A stretch of DNA of 46,952 bases from Agathobaculum desmolans ATCC 43058 (GTDB lineage: Bacteria > Bacillota > Clostridia > Oscillospirales > Butyricicoccaceae), in contig NZ_JNJN01000020.1 of the NCBI RefSeq assembly GCF_000701665.1, forward strand, positions 1 to 46,952. The letters are read 5' to 3'. Below are positions 25,033 to 32,992 of this stretch, piece by piece; the stretch's first letter is position 1, and every line of letters begins with the position of its first letter. The position numbers and the translations under genes are program-made. The notes under the pieces are model-generated. The model was not told the origin of the DNA, made no database searches, and saw only the letters and a program-made list of their open reading frames with translations.

Positions 25033-26283
25033 TCATCCGGCGGCGGATACCAGACCCTGCCGTCCCCACTGGTACTGCTGATACGCAGTGAGCAGTTCAA
25101 GTTCCGCGGTTTCAACCGCCTGTGCGGCGCTTGCCGCCTCATCCTGCGCCTGCTGATACGCCAAACGGGAGATCATCCCCTGCCGGTACTTGACTTCACT
25201 CGTATGCAGCGTGCGCGCTGCCTGCTCCGCTGCCGTGCGGGCTGCCTGCACGGCAGTCTTTTTATCCTGCACCGTACGGAACAGTGTTGTAAATCTGGCG
25301 CGAAGCTCTTCCTGCGCGGCATCGAGCGCCGCTTCCGCCGCCTGCACTGCGTGCACCGTGCTTTCTATATCCTTATCATATGTATTCTGCGCCTGCCGCA
25401 GCGCATCCCGCTTCTGCCACACGATAAAGCTGCTTTTCCGCGCCGCTGCCAGATCCTTTTCCAGATCCATCGCCCGCAGCTCCGCTTCACTCACCTTCCC
25501 GAGCGCAGCCGGCAGCACCGCCGAGGCGGCATCCATGCCGCACAACAGCGCCAAGCTGTTGCCCAACGTTTCGATCTGTCCGTCCAGCATATCCGCATTC
25601 ATCGCCAGATTGTCCCGCTGACGGCGTGCCGTTTCCACCTGCAGGGCGCCGGCCATGCCGATCTGCTGCTGTACCTCCAGCACTGCCATGCTTTGGTCTA
25701 CCGCAGCGAGCTGCCGGTCAAGCTGTTCTCCGGTGTATTGCAGGCTGCGGATGGTCAGCAGCAGGGTCTGCGCCCCCTGTGTTATCTGATCGGCCACATA
25801 GTCCGCCTGCTTTTCCAACTGATATACTGCATCCTCGATTTGGCTGACCGCCGCCTGCTCCTGTGCAGGCAGGCCGTCCCGCACCTGCTCCAACCCGGCA
25901 GACTGCGCGGTCAGCAGGGCAATATGCGCCTGATAGACCGCTTTCAGGTCGGCCTGATCCTTTCCGGCCGCTTCCATCGCCTGTTCCAGCCCGCCGATCA
26001 GGCTTTGATACATGGCGATCTGGGCACCCAGCATCACTCCCTGCTGCGCAAACTGCGCGGATACCGCGGAAGCAGTATCGATCCCCGCTGCGGTCTTGCG
26101 CAGCGCCTGCACCGTGGGGTTATTCTTTTCCACCGCAGCGGCCACACCGCGCAGCCCCATCTCACGAACGGTCAGCGCAGCCGGTCCGGCCGCCGGTTCC
26201 GGCTGCTGTGCCGCGCCTGCCGGCATCACTGCGGACACGCACAGCACAGCGCCCAGCAATGCCGCAATCATGGTTTTTTTCAT
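25033..26283 (-). CDS. TolC-like coiled-coil exported protein (first copy)
   Basis: 416 aa from ATG 26283 with AAGGAG upstream. Signal peptide MKKTMIAALLGAVLCVSAVM followed by PAGAAQ. Helical coiled-coil body; near the C-terminus LHTSEVKYRQGMISRLAYQQ matches the same motif in the following paralog, and the two share overall layout and length. They probably arose by tandem duplication and may form a hetero-oligomer. It lies 22 bases after the LacI-type regulator gene, so the regulator and the pump are transcribed together. Confidence 0.75.
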   Translation of the reverse strand: MKKTMIAALLGAVLCVSAVMPAGAAQQPEPAAGPAALTVREMGLRGVAAAVEKNNPTVQALRKTAAGIDTASAVSAQFAQQGVMLGAQIAMYQSLIGGLEQAMEAAGKDQADLKAVYQAHIALLTAQSAGLEQVRDGLPAQEQAAVSQIEDAVYQLEKQADYVADQITQGAQTLLLTIRSLQYTGEQLDRQLAAVDQSMAVLEVQQQIGMAGALQVETARRQRDNLAMNADMLDGQIETLGNSLALLCGMDAASAVLPAALGKVSEAELRAMDLEKDLAAARKSSFIVWQKRDALRQAQNTYDKDIESTVHAVQAAEAALDAAQEELRARFTTLFRTVQDKKTAVQAARTAAEQAARTLHTSEVKYRQGMISRLAYQQAQDEAASAAQAVETAELELLTAYQQYQWGRQGLVSAAG

Positions 26284-26305
26284 TCTGCTCGTCTCCTTCT
26301 GCACA

Positions 26306-27328
26306 TTACAGCAGCTCCCGCGTGATAATGCTCGTATGGATATACTCAATGCTGCGCTGCGGCGGCTCTCCGGTACGCAAGGCATGAGCCAGCACCTCGA
26401 TCGCGCGGGTGGTCTGTGCGGAAAAGTCCTGATCGATGATAAAGTCCAGCTTTCCGTTCTCCAGATACTGGCGTGCATACGGTGTCAGATCGTGGCAGAC
26501 CACATGGATCGAACGGCTTGGCTTGGCCCGATCGAGCGCATCCATACAGCCGCGCACGGATTCATTCGCCATATAAATACCGCGCAGCCGCGGATTATGC
26601 CGCACCTGCTGCAGCACACTGTCATAGGTCAGGTCATACTGCTCCACGCTTTCGATTACCTGCGCGTTAACGCTGCCGTCAAAGATCTCATGCAGCCGGT
26701 CAAGGAAACCGCGCACCCGCAGCCCATGCGCGGTAAACTCCCGGTTGCCGGTTACGACCAGCACCTCGCCATCCGCCACGTAGGGTGCCAGCAGCCCGGC
26801 TGCGACCCGGCCCGATTTGACCATATCCTGCCCGATATGATACAGGCGCCGGCTCTGGTAAACATCCGAATCACAGGTCACCACCGGGATCCCCGCCTGC
26901 ACCAACCGGTCGATCTCCTCGCTCATGGCAAGGGTATCGGGCGCGGTAAGGATCAAACCGTCGATCCCGCGCTCCTCCAGCCGGCCGATCGCCTCAAAAT
27001 ACGAGCGGTGCGAGCGGTTTTTCAGTTCTTCCACCAGCACGGTCACATCGTTCAGTCCGCGGTTATGCACCGCAACCCGAATCCCTTCCCGCATACGCCG
27101 GATAAAAAACGCCTCCCAGCTCGGCAGAATCACGCCGATGCGGTAAGCCGCGCGTCCCGCACGTGCGGTCTGCCGCTGTGAGGGTGTTTTATAACCGTAT
27201 TCATTTATCATTTTCTGCACCCGCTCACGCACTTCCGGTGCAACATTCGGACGCCCGTTTACGACCCGATCCACCGTTCCGCGCGAAACCCCGCACTGAT
27301 CCGCAATCCACTGTGCAGTTACCTTCAT
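26306..27328 (-). CDS. LacI-family regulator heading the efflux operon
   Basis: 340 aa. The N-terminal HTH VTAQWIADQCGVSRGTVDRV plus hinge helix (VNGRPNVAPEVRERVQKMI) is classic LacI. The remainder is a periplasmic-binding-protein-like effector domain (RIGVILPSWEAFFIRRMREG, then GIDGLILTAPDT). The effector is likely a small sugar-like compound, typical for the family. ATG 27328. It is divergent from the IolG-like gene (316 bp between) and first in the operon with the RND pump, so it may control both directions. That control is inferred. Confidence 0.85.
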   Translation of the reverse strand: MKVTAQWIADQCGVSRGTVDRVVNGRPNVAPEVRERVQKMINEYGYKTPSQRQTARAGRAAYRIGVILPSWEAFFIRRMREGIRVAVHNRGLNDVTVLVEELKNRSHRSYFEAIGRLEERGIDGLILTAPDTLAMSEEIDRLVQAGIPVVTCDSDVYQSRRLYHIGQDMVKSGRVAAGLLAPYVADGEVLVVTGNREFTAHGLRVRGFLDRLHEIFDGSVNAQVIESVEQYDLTYDSVLQQVRHNPRLRGIYMANESVRGCMDALDRAKPSRSIHVVCHDLTPYARQYLENGKLDFIIDQDFSAQTTRAIEVLAHALRTGEPPQRSIEYIHTSIITRELL

Positions 27329-27584
27329 AATGCGTTCCCCTTTGCACATTCCGCGGCGACACTCCGCCATAATACAGTACATATATTATCACAGCACACA
27401 CGGCTGCACAAGCCGCTACCGTCAATTTAGACACCTGCGACAGATCTGTTGCATTCATTCTGTGCATTTCCGTTTTATGCACAATGCACGGCTTTTTTGC
27501 ACGTTTTTTACCGGCTTCGCACCGCTATTTTTACCAATCCTGCTTGAAAAAATTAGGCGGTGCGCCGAAATTCAAATCTTACCC
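27329..27584. other. Divergent control region between regulator and dehydrogenase genes
   Basis: No gene was seen. AT-rich sequence near 27370-27390 (ACAGTACATATATTATCACAG region) could hold the regulator's own promoter and operator. No perfect LacI-type palindrome was found. Confidence 0.4.
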
Positions 27585-27613
27585 TTGAAGCCCCCCGCCA
27601 AGTGGTCTATAAT
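27585..27613 (+). promoter_or_regulatory. Promoter of the IolG-like gene
   Basis: -35 TTGAAG (27585-27590), 17-bp spacer, -10 TATAAT (27608-27613). Start at 27645. Confidence 0.75.
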
Positions 27614-27644
27614 AAAATTACCTTATATAAAGGAGAGAATGAAA

Positions 27645-28670
27645 ATGGGCATTTTGAAAATCGGCGTAGTCGGCTGCGGCCGTATCGGCAAGCTGCACAT
27701 CAACAACCTGATCAACTCGGTTCCGGGCGTACAGGTCGTTGCTGCGGCAGACCCCATGCTGGATAAGTCCGGCGCACGCGAGTGGCTGGCAGAGCGCAAG
27801 ATCACCAATGTTTCTACTGACTTCATGGACGTTGTCAACAACCCGGAAGTAGACGTTGTGTTCGTCTGCTCCTCCACCGACACCCACTGCGACGTGTCCA
27901 TGGCGGCTGTCCAGGCCGGCAAGCACGTATTCTGCGAAAAGCCGATCGATTATGATATTGAGAAGATCAAGAAGCTGCTCGCTCTTGTTGAAGAGAAGGG
28001 CGTTAAGTTCCAGGTTGGCTTCAACCGCCGCTTCGACCACAACCACAAGGCTGTGGCTGACGCTGTGAAGGACGGCACGATCGGCGATCCGCACATCGTT
28101 ATCGTTTCTTCCCGTGACCCGGAGCCGCCCCCGGCATCCTATGTTGCTGTTTCCGGCGGTATCTTCTACGACATGATGATCCACGACTTCGACATGGTGC
28201 GCTACGTAACCGGTTCCGAGGCTGTTGAGATCTCTGCTGTCGGCTCCTGCCTGGTTAACCCGAACCTGCAGGAAGAGTCCGGCATTCCGGATGTTGACAC
28301 CGCTGTTGTTACCATGAAGATGGCAAACGGCTGCATCGCGGTTATCAACAACTCCCGTCAGGCTGTTTACGGCTACGACCAGCGCGTTGAAGCGTTCGGC
28401 TCCAAGGGTATGGCAGCGGACGGCAACGACCTGATCAACACCACCACTGTTACCACGGTTGACGGTTCTCACTCCGAGAAGCCGCTGTGGTTCTTCCTCG
28501 AGCGCTACAATCAGGCGTTCATTGAGCAGGTTATTGCATTTGTAGATGCGATCCAGAACGACAAGCCGGTTCCGGTCGGCGCTATCGACGGTCTGCGTCC
28601 GGTTCTGATGGCCAAGGCCGCTACCGAGTCCTGCCGCAACGGCGGTGTGTACGTAAAGGTAGAGGAATAA
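27645..28670 (+). CDS. iolG: Gfo/Idh/MocA oxidoreductase, probable inositol 2-dehydrogenase
   Basis: 341 aa. Rossmann motif GVVGCGRIGKLHINNL at the N-terminus, the EKP motif in HVFCEKPIDYD, catalytic-type lysine and histidine in the GGIFYDMMIHDFDMVRYVTG region, and a tail GLRPVLMAKAATESCRNGG, all typical of the IolG branch. It would oxidise myo-inositol or a related cyclitol/sugar with NAD. ATG 27645 was chosen over 27639 because AGGAGA at 27631 is too close to the first. The codon bias is strong, suggesting high expression. It is monocistronic with a strong terminator; no other inositol genes are in view, so the substrate is uncertain. Confidence 0.8.
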   Translation: MGILKIGVVGCGRIGKLHINNLINSVPGVQVVAAADPMLDKSGAREWLAERKITNVSTDFMDVVNNPEVDVVFVCSSTDTHCDVSMAAVQAGKHVFCEKPIDYDIEKIKKLLALVEEKGVKFQVGFNRRFDHNHKAVADAVKDGTIGDPHIVIVSSRDPEPPPASYVAVSGGIFYDMMIHDFDMVRYVTGSEAVEISAVGSCLVNPNLQEESGIPDVDTAVVTMKMANGCIAVINNSRQAVYGYDQRVEAFGSKGMAADGNDLINTTTVTTVDGSHSEKPLWFFLERYNQAFIEQVIAFVDAIQNDKPVPVGAIDGLRPVLMAKAATESCRNGGVYVKVEE

Positions 28671-28692
28671 GCGCAATACCGAAGCAAACACC

Positions 28693-28722
28693 AAAAAGGC
28701 TTCCCATTCGGGAAGCCTTTTT
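28693..28722 (+). terminator. Terminator of the IolG-like gene
   Basis: AAAAAGGCTTCCC (28693-28705) / GGGAAGCCTTTTT (28710-28722), 4-nt loop. Confidence 0.9.
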
Positions 28723-28723
28723 A

Positions 28724-28846
28724 TGTCGGAAAACTCCGTTTCCCGACAATCTGTGTTTAGACTGCGCCAAACATGCACGAGAAACAATCCCTGTACAGCA
28801 GCTTTTATGCATCTGCGGTACAGATGCGGTTTGATGTGCGCTGCCG
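28724..28846. repeat. Dispersed structured repeat, copy 1
   Basis: Starts TGTCGGAAAACTCCGTTTCC and ends GTGCGCTGCCG. It is clearly related along its length to 40296-40463. Three hairpins: TGTCGG/CCGACA, GTTT/AAAC, GCATCTG/CAGATGC. It lies between two operon ends and encodes nothing convincing. Confidence 0.65.
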
Positions 28847-28877
28847 TGGATTCGATAAGATACTTTTTCAAACCGGC

Positions 28878-28911
28878 CACAAGCCCCTCCGCTGCTGCGG
28901 AGGGGCTTGTG
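28878..28911. terminator. Hairpin at the end of the mgl operon
   Basis: CACAAGCCCCTCCGC (28878-28892) / GCGGAGGGGCTTGTG (28897-28911), a 15-bp perfect stem just after mglC. No long T run on the minus strand; it may end or protect the mRNA. Confidence 0.65.
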
Positions 28912-28935
28912 CATCTATTCGGGGTGAGGGAGAGA

Positions 28936-29931
28936 TTATTTCTTTGCCAAATACTTGCGCAGGTCGAGCGCAACCGCCAGAATGATGACCACGCCCTGCA
29001 CGATGTAGGTGATCGCCGGATCGACGCCCATAAACTGCAGGCAGATCTTCAGGGTTTCAAATACGAGCACGCCGACGAGCACACCGGTCACGCGGCCGAC
29101 GCCGCCGTTGGTCGAAACGCCGCCGATCGTACAGGCGGCAATGGCCTCCAGCTCATAGCCGAAGCCGGTAGCCGTGGATGCACCGCCTGCCTTTGCGCCC
29201 AGCAGGAAACCGCCGAGACCATACAGAATCGCTGCCAGAATGTAAATACGGATGAGCGATGCCGCAACATTAACACCTGCTACCTCCGCGGCGCTTTCAT
29301 TGCCGCCGATCGCGTACATGTACTTGCCGTGACGGGTCTTGTTATACAGCACCCACATAAACACACCGACAACGATTGCAAAGATAGCCAGATAAGGCAC
29401 CGGGCCAAGGCTGCCGCGCGCCACGTTGGAATAAGCTTCCTTATAGCCGCCCATCGGCTGGTTGCCGGTGATGACCGAGGTCAAGCCGTAAACGATCGTC
29501 TGTGTACCAAGCGTTGCGATAAACGGCGGCACCTTAAGGAAGGCGATCACGCAGCCGTTGATTGCACCGAATACCGCCATGATCGCCAACACGATCAGCA
29601 GGCCGGCCCAAACGGGGATATCCGGCAGACCGGGCAGCATGCGCGCGGAATAATTGATATCCTGCAGCAGCATAGCCGACAAACAAGCCGACAGGCCAAC
29701 CATACGGCCTGCGGAAAGGTCGGTGCCCTTGGTGATCAAACAGCCGGACACACCGCACGCAATGATAAAGCGGGGCGCCACGTTGATCAACAGGTTTTTC
29801 GCGTTATCCAGCTTAAAAAAGTTCTGTGTGGTAAAGCCTACAAACAGCGCCAGCACGGCGATCAGTACGATGATCGCGTTGTTGGACAACACTTTCATCA
29901 CGCTTTTGGCTGTAAATTTTTTTGTTTCCAT
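28936..29931 (-). CDS. mglC: Galactose/ribose-type ABC permease (MglC)
   Basis: 331-aa inner-membrane permease of the CUT2 sugar group, about 8-10 helices, beginning METKKFTAKSVMKVLSNNAI. Typical motifs: GTDLSAGRMVGLSA, FLKVPPFIATLGTQT, and the ATPase-contact-like GNESAAEVAGVNV. Length matches MglC (about 336 aa). Third gene of the order binding protein, ATPase, permease; it is 15 bases after mglA. The nearby galKETM and the calcium site in MglB favour galactose or methyl-galactoside over ribose. Confidence 0.88.
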   Translation of the reverse strand: METKKFTAKSVMKVLSNNAIIVLIAVLALFVGFTTQNFFKLDNAKNLLINVAPRFIIACGVSGCLITKGTDLSAGRMVGLSACLSAMLLQDINYSARMLPGLPDIPVWAGLLIVLAIMAVFGAINGCVIAFLKVPPFIATLGTQTIVYGLTSVITGNQPMGGYKEAYSNVARGSLGPVPYLAIFAIVVGVFMWVLYNKTRHGKYMYAIGGNESAAEVAGVNVAASLIRIYILAAILYGLGGFLLGAKAGGASTATGFGYELEAIAACTIGGVSTNGGVGRVTGVLVGVLVFETLKICLQFMGVDPAITYIVQGVVIILAVALDLRKYLAKK

Positions 29932-29946
29932 TTTCCATTGCCCTCC

Positions 29947-31455
29947 TTATTCAAAACGGGTCGCCAGTTCCATAATATTTTCCTGATTTGCCTCGGCGCC
30001 GTCGATAAAGCCGGTGCAGCGGCCATCACACATGACCATGATCCGGTCGGACATACCGATCAGCTCGCCCATTTCGGACGAAATCAGGATAATGCTTTTC
30101 CCCTGCTTGGCCAGATCGGCAATGATGCAGTAAATCTCGTATTTCGCGCCGACGTCAATGCCGCGGGTCGGCTCATCGAGAATAAACACATCCGGATCGT
30201 TTGCCAGCCAACGGCTGATCAGCACCTTTTGCTGGTTGCCGCCCGACAGGGACTGGATCTGCGTTTTGGAGGAAGGGGTCTTGATGGACATTTTCGCAAC
30301 ATTGTCCTGCACAAGCTGTTCGATCTTGTTGTCATCCAGCAGGCAACCGCCCATCAGATATTTGTTTAGTGAAGCGATCGACACGTTATCCGCGATGGAC
30401 AGCACACCCATAATGCCGGTCGCGCGTCGATCCTCGGTCAGCATGGCGATGCCGTTTTTGATCGCATCTGCCGGCCGGTTGATCTTCAGCTCCTGCCCAC
30501 GGTACGAGATCGATCCGCTCGTATGGCAACGCAAACCGAACAGGCCTTCCATCAGCTCGGTGCGCTGCGCACCGACCAGACCGGCCACGCCGAGGATCTC
30601 GCCCTTACGCACATGGAAGCTGACATTGCGGAAGCTCTTGGGATTGATCGAAGTAAAATCCTTGACCTCGAACACGATTTCACCCGGCTCGTTGGTCCGC
30701 ATCGGATACAGGTCATTCAGTTCACGGCCGACCATTTTGGTGATGATCATATCCGTGGTCAGCTCACTGGCCGCCCACGTGCCGATATACTGGCCGTCGC
30801 GCATGATGGTGACCTCATCCGAGATACGCAGGATCTCATCCATCTTATGGCTGATGTAAACGATCGAAACGCCCTTGGCACGCAGCTCATCAATGATGCC
30901 AAACAGCGCTTCTACTTCCTTAGAGGTCAGCGAAGAGGTCGGCTCATCCAAAATCAGCACCTTACAGTCCGCCGAAACCGCCTTGGCAATTTCGACCAGC
31001 TGCATCTGCGATACGCTCAGCGAACCGAGCTTGGCACGCGGGTCAAACGGCAGGTGGACTTCTTCCAGCACACGGGCGGCATCCTCATACATCTTCTGGT
31101 GATCAATAAAAGCAAGCGGGCCGACATACCAGATCGGATACCGGCCGACATAGATGTTTTCGCCGATACTGCGCTCGGGAATGGGCTGCAGCTCCTGATG
31201 CACCATGGCAATGCCCTTGTGCAGCGCATCGAGCGGCCCCTTGATCTCTGTTTTCTCGCCTTCGTAGTAGATCTCGCCCTCATCCATGTGATAAATGCCG
31301 AACATGCACTTCATCAGCGTGGATTTGCCGGCGCCGTTTTCTCCCATCAGCGCATGCACCGTGCCGGGACGCAGGCTGAGCTGCGCGTGATCCAGCGCTT
31401 TTACGCCGGGGAAGGTTTTGACAACGCCCTTCATTTCCAAACGATATTCGGACAA
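29947..31455 (-). CDS. mglA: Sugar ABC ATPase with two nucleotide-binding domains (MglA)
   Basis: About 502 aa, with two fused ATPase domains as in MglA/RbsA. First domain: Walker A GENGAGKST, LSVSQMQLVEIAKA and VLILDEPTSSL. The second has a degenerate Walker A (GLVGAQRTE), the signature LSGGNQQKVLISRWL and VFILDEPTRGID. The start is uncertain: TTG 31455 after GGGGGT gives MSEYRLEMKGVVKTFPGVKA, which fits family starts; ATG 31434 is a shorter choice. A 19-bp stem-loop separates it from mglB, so the binding protein can be made in excess. Confidence 0.88.
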   Translation of the reverse strand: MSEYRLEMKGVVKTFPGVKALDHAQLSLRPGTVHALMGENGAGKSTLMKCMFGIYHMDEGEIYYEGEKTEIKGPLDALHKGIAMVHQELQPIPERSIGENIYVGRYPIWYVGPLAFIDHQKMYEDAARVLEEVHLPFDPRAKLGSLSVSQMQLVEIAKAVSADCKVLILDEPTSSLTSKEVEALFGIIDELRAKGVSIVYISHKMDEILRISDEVTIMRDGQYIGTWAASELTTDMIITKMVGRELNDLYPMRTNEPGEIVFEVKDFTSINPKSFRNVSFHVRKGEILGVAGLVGAQRTELMEGLFGLRCHTSGSISYRGQELKINRPADAIKNGIAMLTEDRRATGIMGVLSIADNVSIASLNKYLMGGCLLDDNKIEQLVQDNVAKMSIKTPSSKTQIQSLSGGNQQKVLISRWLANDPDVFILDEPTRGIDVGAKYEIYCIIADLAKQGKSIILISSEMGELIGMSDRIMVMCDGRCTGFIDGAEANQENIMELATRFE

Positions 31456-31496
31456 ATCACTGACCCCCTTGTTGCCTTGATTAAAATGAATACATA

Positions 31497-31554
31497 CTGT
31501 TTTAACAAATGCGGCATCCGGCTGCCGCGCCGCAGGCCGCATTTGTTAAAACAG
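31497..31554 (-). other. Intercistronic stem-loop between mglB and mglA
   Basis: A perfect 19-bp stem, 31497-31515 / 31536-31554 (CTGTTTTAACAAATGCGGC and its complement), with a 20-nt loop that itself can fold (CTGCCGCGCCGCAG). It is likely an mRNA 3'-end stabiliser or partial terminator favouring mglB. Confidence 0.7.
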
Positions 31555-31588
31555 AATCCCCTGCCGGGACGCTGTTTTCCAGAGGAAA

Positions 31589-31617
31589 GGGTGCGTGCGT
31601 CTGCTGCACACGCACCC
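31589..31617 (-). terminator. Second hairpin after mglB
   Basis: GGGTGCGTG (31589-31597) / CACGCACCC (31609-31617). Minus-strand sequence after it contains TTTCCTCT, a weak T tract. It works with the larger stem-loop downstream. Confidence 0.5.
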
Positions 31618-31638
31618 TGCCGTCTCTGCCGCAAGTGC

Positions 31639-32658
31639 TTACTTGATGTAGTCCTTCGCGTTTTCCGGAGTAACCTTTACGTAGTCAACATAAACGGACT
31701 GCTCGCCTTCGGCAAAGGTCTTGCCGCCCAGCAGCTCTTCCATGCTGGCTACCGCCTGCGTTGCCTGACCCTGCGCATCGTTGAGCACGGTGCCGGTCAT
31801 GTTGCCCGCTACTACTTCGTTGAGGGCAGCGTCCAGCGCGTCAACGCCGACCAGATAGATGTCCTTATTGACCGTGCGATTTGCCGCCTGAATGGCCTGC
31901 AGTGCGCCGATTGCCATATCGTCGTTATTGCAGAACACGACTTCGATCTGATTGCCGAACTTGGCAAGGTCGTTCTGCGCGATTTCCTGACCCTTGTTGC
32001 GGTCCCAGTCGCCGCGCTGGAGGTCGAGCTGTTCAACTTCCATGCCGGCATCGGTCAGCGCCTTAACCGAATACTCGGTGCGGAGCTTGGCATCGATGTT
32101 CTCCGGGTCGCCCTGGATCATGATGTAGGAGACCTTACCGTCGCCGTTGATGTCACCCTTGTTCTCGGTATCCAGAATCAGCTCGCCCTGGAAGGTACCG
32201 GACTGGGCAGCGTCACAGCCAACGTAAACCAGCTTGTCATACGCAGCCATCTGCTCGGCAGTCGGCTCGCGGTTGATCAGCACGGTCGGGATATCCGCAT
32301 CCTTCACAGCGGAAATAATCGTATCCGCAGCGGAAGTCATAACCGGGTTGATGATGAGCGCGTCCACACCCTGCGTAATGAAGGTGTTGATCTGCTCGGT
32401 CTGCTTCGCCTGATCGTTGTTGCCGTCTACAACCGATACTTCATAGCCCTTTTCCTCGAGCATGGACTGCAGCGCATTGCGGTAGGTCGTCATGAACGCA
32501 TCGTCGAACTTATAGATGCACACGCCAACGGTCTTCTTTTCGCCGCCTTCGCCGCCTGCAGCGCCGGAATCGCCCGTGCCGGAATCAGCCGGCTTTGCGC
32601 ACGCTGCCATCGACAAGCACATAGTGCCTGCGAGCATCATCGCTAAAAATCGTTTCAT
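31639..32658 (-). CDS. mglB: Galactose-type sugar-binding lipoprotein (MglB)
   Basis: 339 aa from ATG 32658, GGAGAG ribosome site. Lipoprotein signal MKRFLAMMLAGTMCLSMAAC. Class I sugar-binding fold: KKTVGVCIYKFDDAFMTTYR, INTFITQGVDALIINPV, and the EF-hand-like loop DINGDGKVSY at the place of the calcium-binding loop of E. coli MglB. QRGDWDRNKGQEIAQ and VVFCNNDDMAIGAL also fit MglB. It delivers D-galactose or glucose to MglAC outside the membrane. First gene of the mgl operon; promoter and putative GalR operator lie upstream. Confidence 0.9.
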   Translation of the reverse strand: MKRFLAMMLAGTMCLSMAACAKPADSGTGDSGAAGGEGGEKKTVGVCIYKFDDAFMTTYRNALQSMLEEKGYEVSVVDGNNDQAKQTEQINTFITQGVDALIINPVMTSAADTIISAVKDADIPTVLINREPTAEQMAAYDKLVYVGCDAAQSGTFQGELILDTENKGDINGDGKVSYIMIQGDPENIDAKLRTEYSVKALTDAGMEVEQLDLQRGDWDRNKGQEIAQNDLAKFGNQIEVVFCNNDDMAIGALQAIQAANRTVNKDIYLVGVDALDAALNEVVAGNMTGTVLNDAQGQATQAVASMEELLGGKTFAEGEQSVYVDYVKVTPENAKDYIK

Positions 32659-32740
32659 GGTAATTCTCTCCTTTTCTTTCTCATCTCTTCGCAGAAGAAA
32701 CATGCCCTGCGGCAGGCGGGGCCGTCGCTCCTTTGACCTG

Positions 32741-32770
32741 ATTGTAGCACTCTTCTTCAGCATGGCGCAA
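32741..32770 (-). promoter_or_regulatory. mgl operon promoter
   Basis: Minus strand: -35 TTGCGC (32770-32765), 18-bp spacer, -10 TACAAT (32746-32741). The operator-like palindrome at 32784-32803 lies just upstream. Confidence 0.6.
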
Positions 32771-32783
32771 GTGAAAAAACGAG

Positions 32784-32803
32784 TTTTACTAAAATTTTAG
32801 TAT
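32784..32803. promoter_or_regulatory. Putative GalR operator at mglB
   Basis: TTTTACTAAAA (32784-32794) overlaps the perfect 16-bp palindrome TACTAAAATTTTAGTA (32787-32802). The same core occurs twice before galK and, degenerate, after the galR promoter. Confidence 0.6.
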
Positions 32804-32914
32804 CATAGACAATTTCCGTCCTCATGTTTTGTCTGTTTGTTACAATGATTTCCTGCGAACCCCGTCTGAACGTCCAGAATTTTCAGATAAAAGCATTTCT
32901 ATGTGTTTTTTTAC

Positions 32915-32943
32915 TTGCATACCGGCCGGTTCTGGATTACAAT
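32915..32943 (+). promoter_or_regulatory. Promoter of the LacI-family galR-like gene
   Basis: -35 TTGCAT (32915-32920), 17-bp spacer, -10 TACAAT (32938-32943). Confidence 0.7.
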
Positions 32944-32960
32944 AAACCTGTAAACATATT

Positions 32961-32975
32961 TACTGAATTTCAGTA
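32961..32975 (+). promoter_or_regulatory. Putative autoregulatory operator
   Basis: TACTGAATTTCAGTA, a 15-bp palindrome just downstream of the expected transcription start, where bound repressor would block its own gene. Confidence 0.55.
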
Positions 32976-32992
32976 GACAGGGAGGCAGCACT

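Noticed and set aside
24922-32646. Very long open frames opposite the efflux, dehydrogenase and mgl genes (for example + 24922-26325, - 27618-28973, + 28723-30369, + 30523-32646).
   Set aside because: They mirror clear genes on the other strand, have odd His/Arg/Gln-rich composition and no ribosome sites. They arise from GC-rich codon use.
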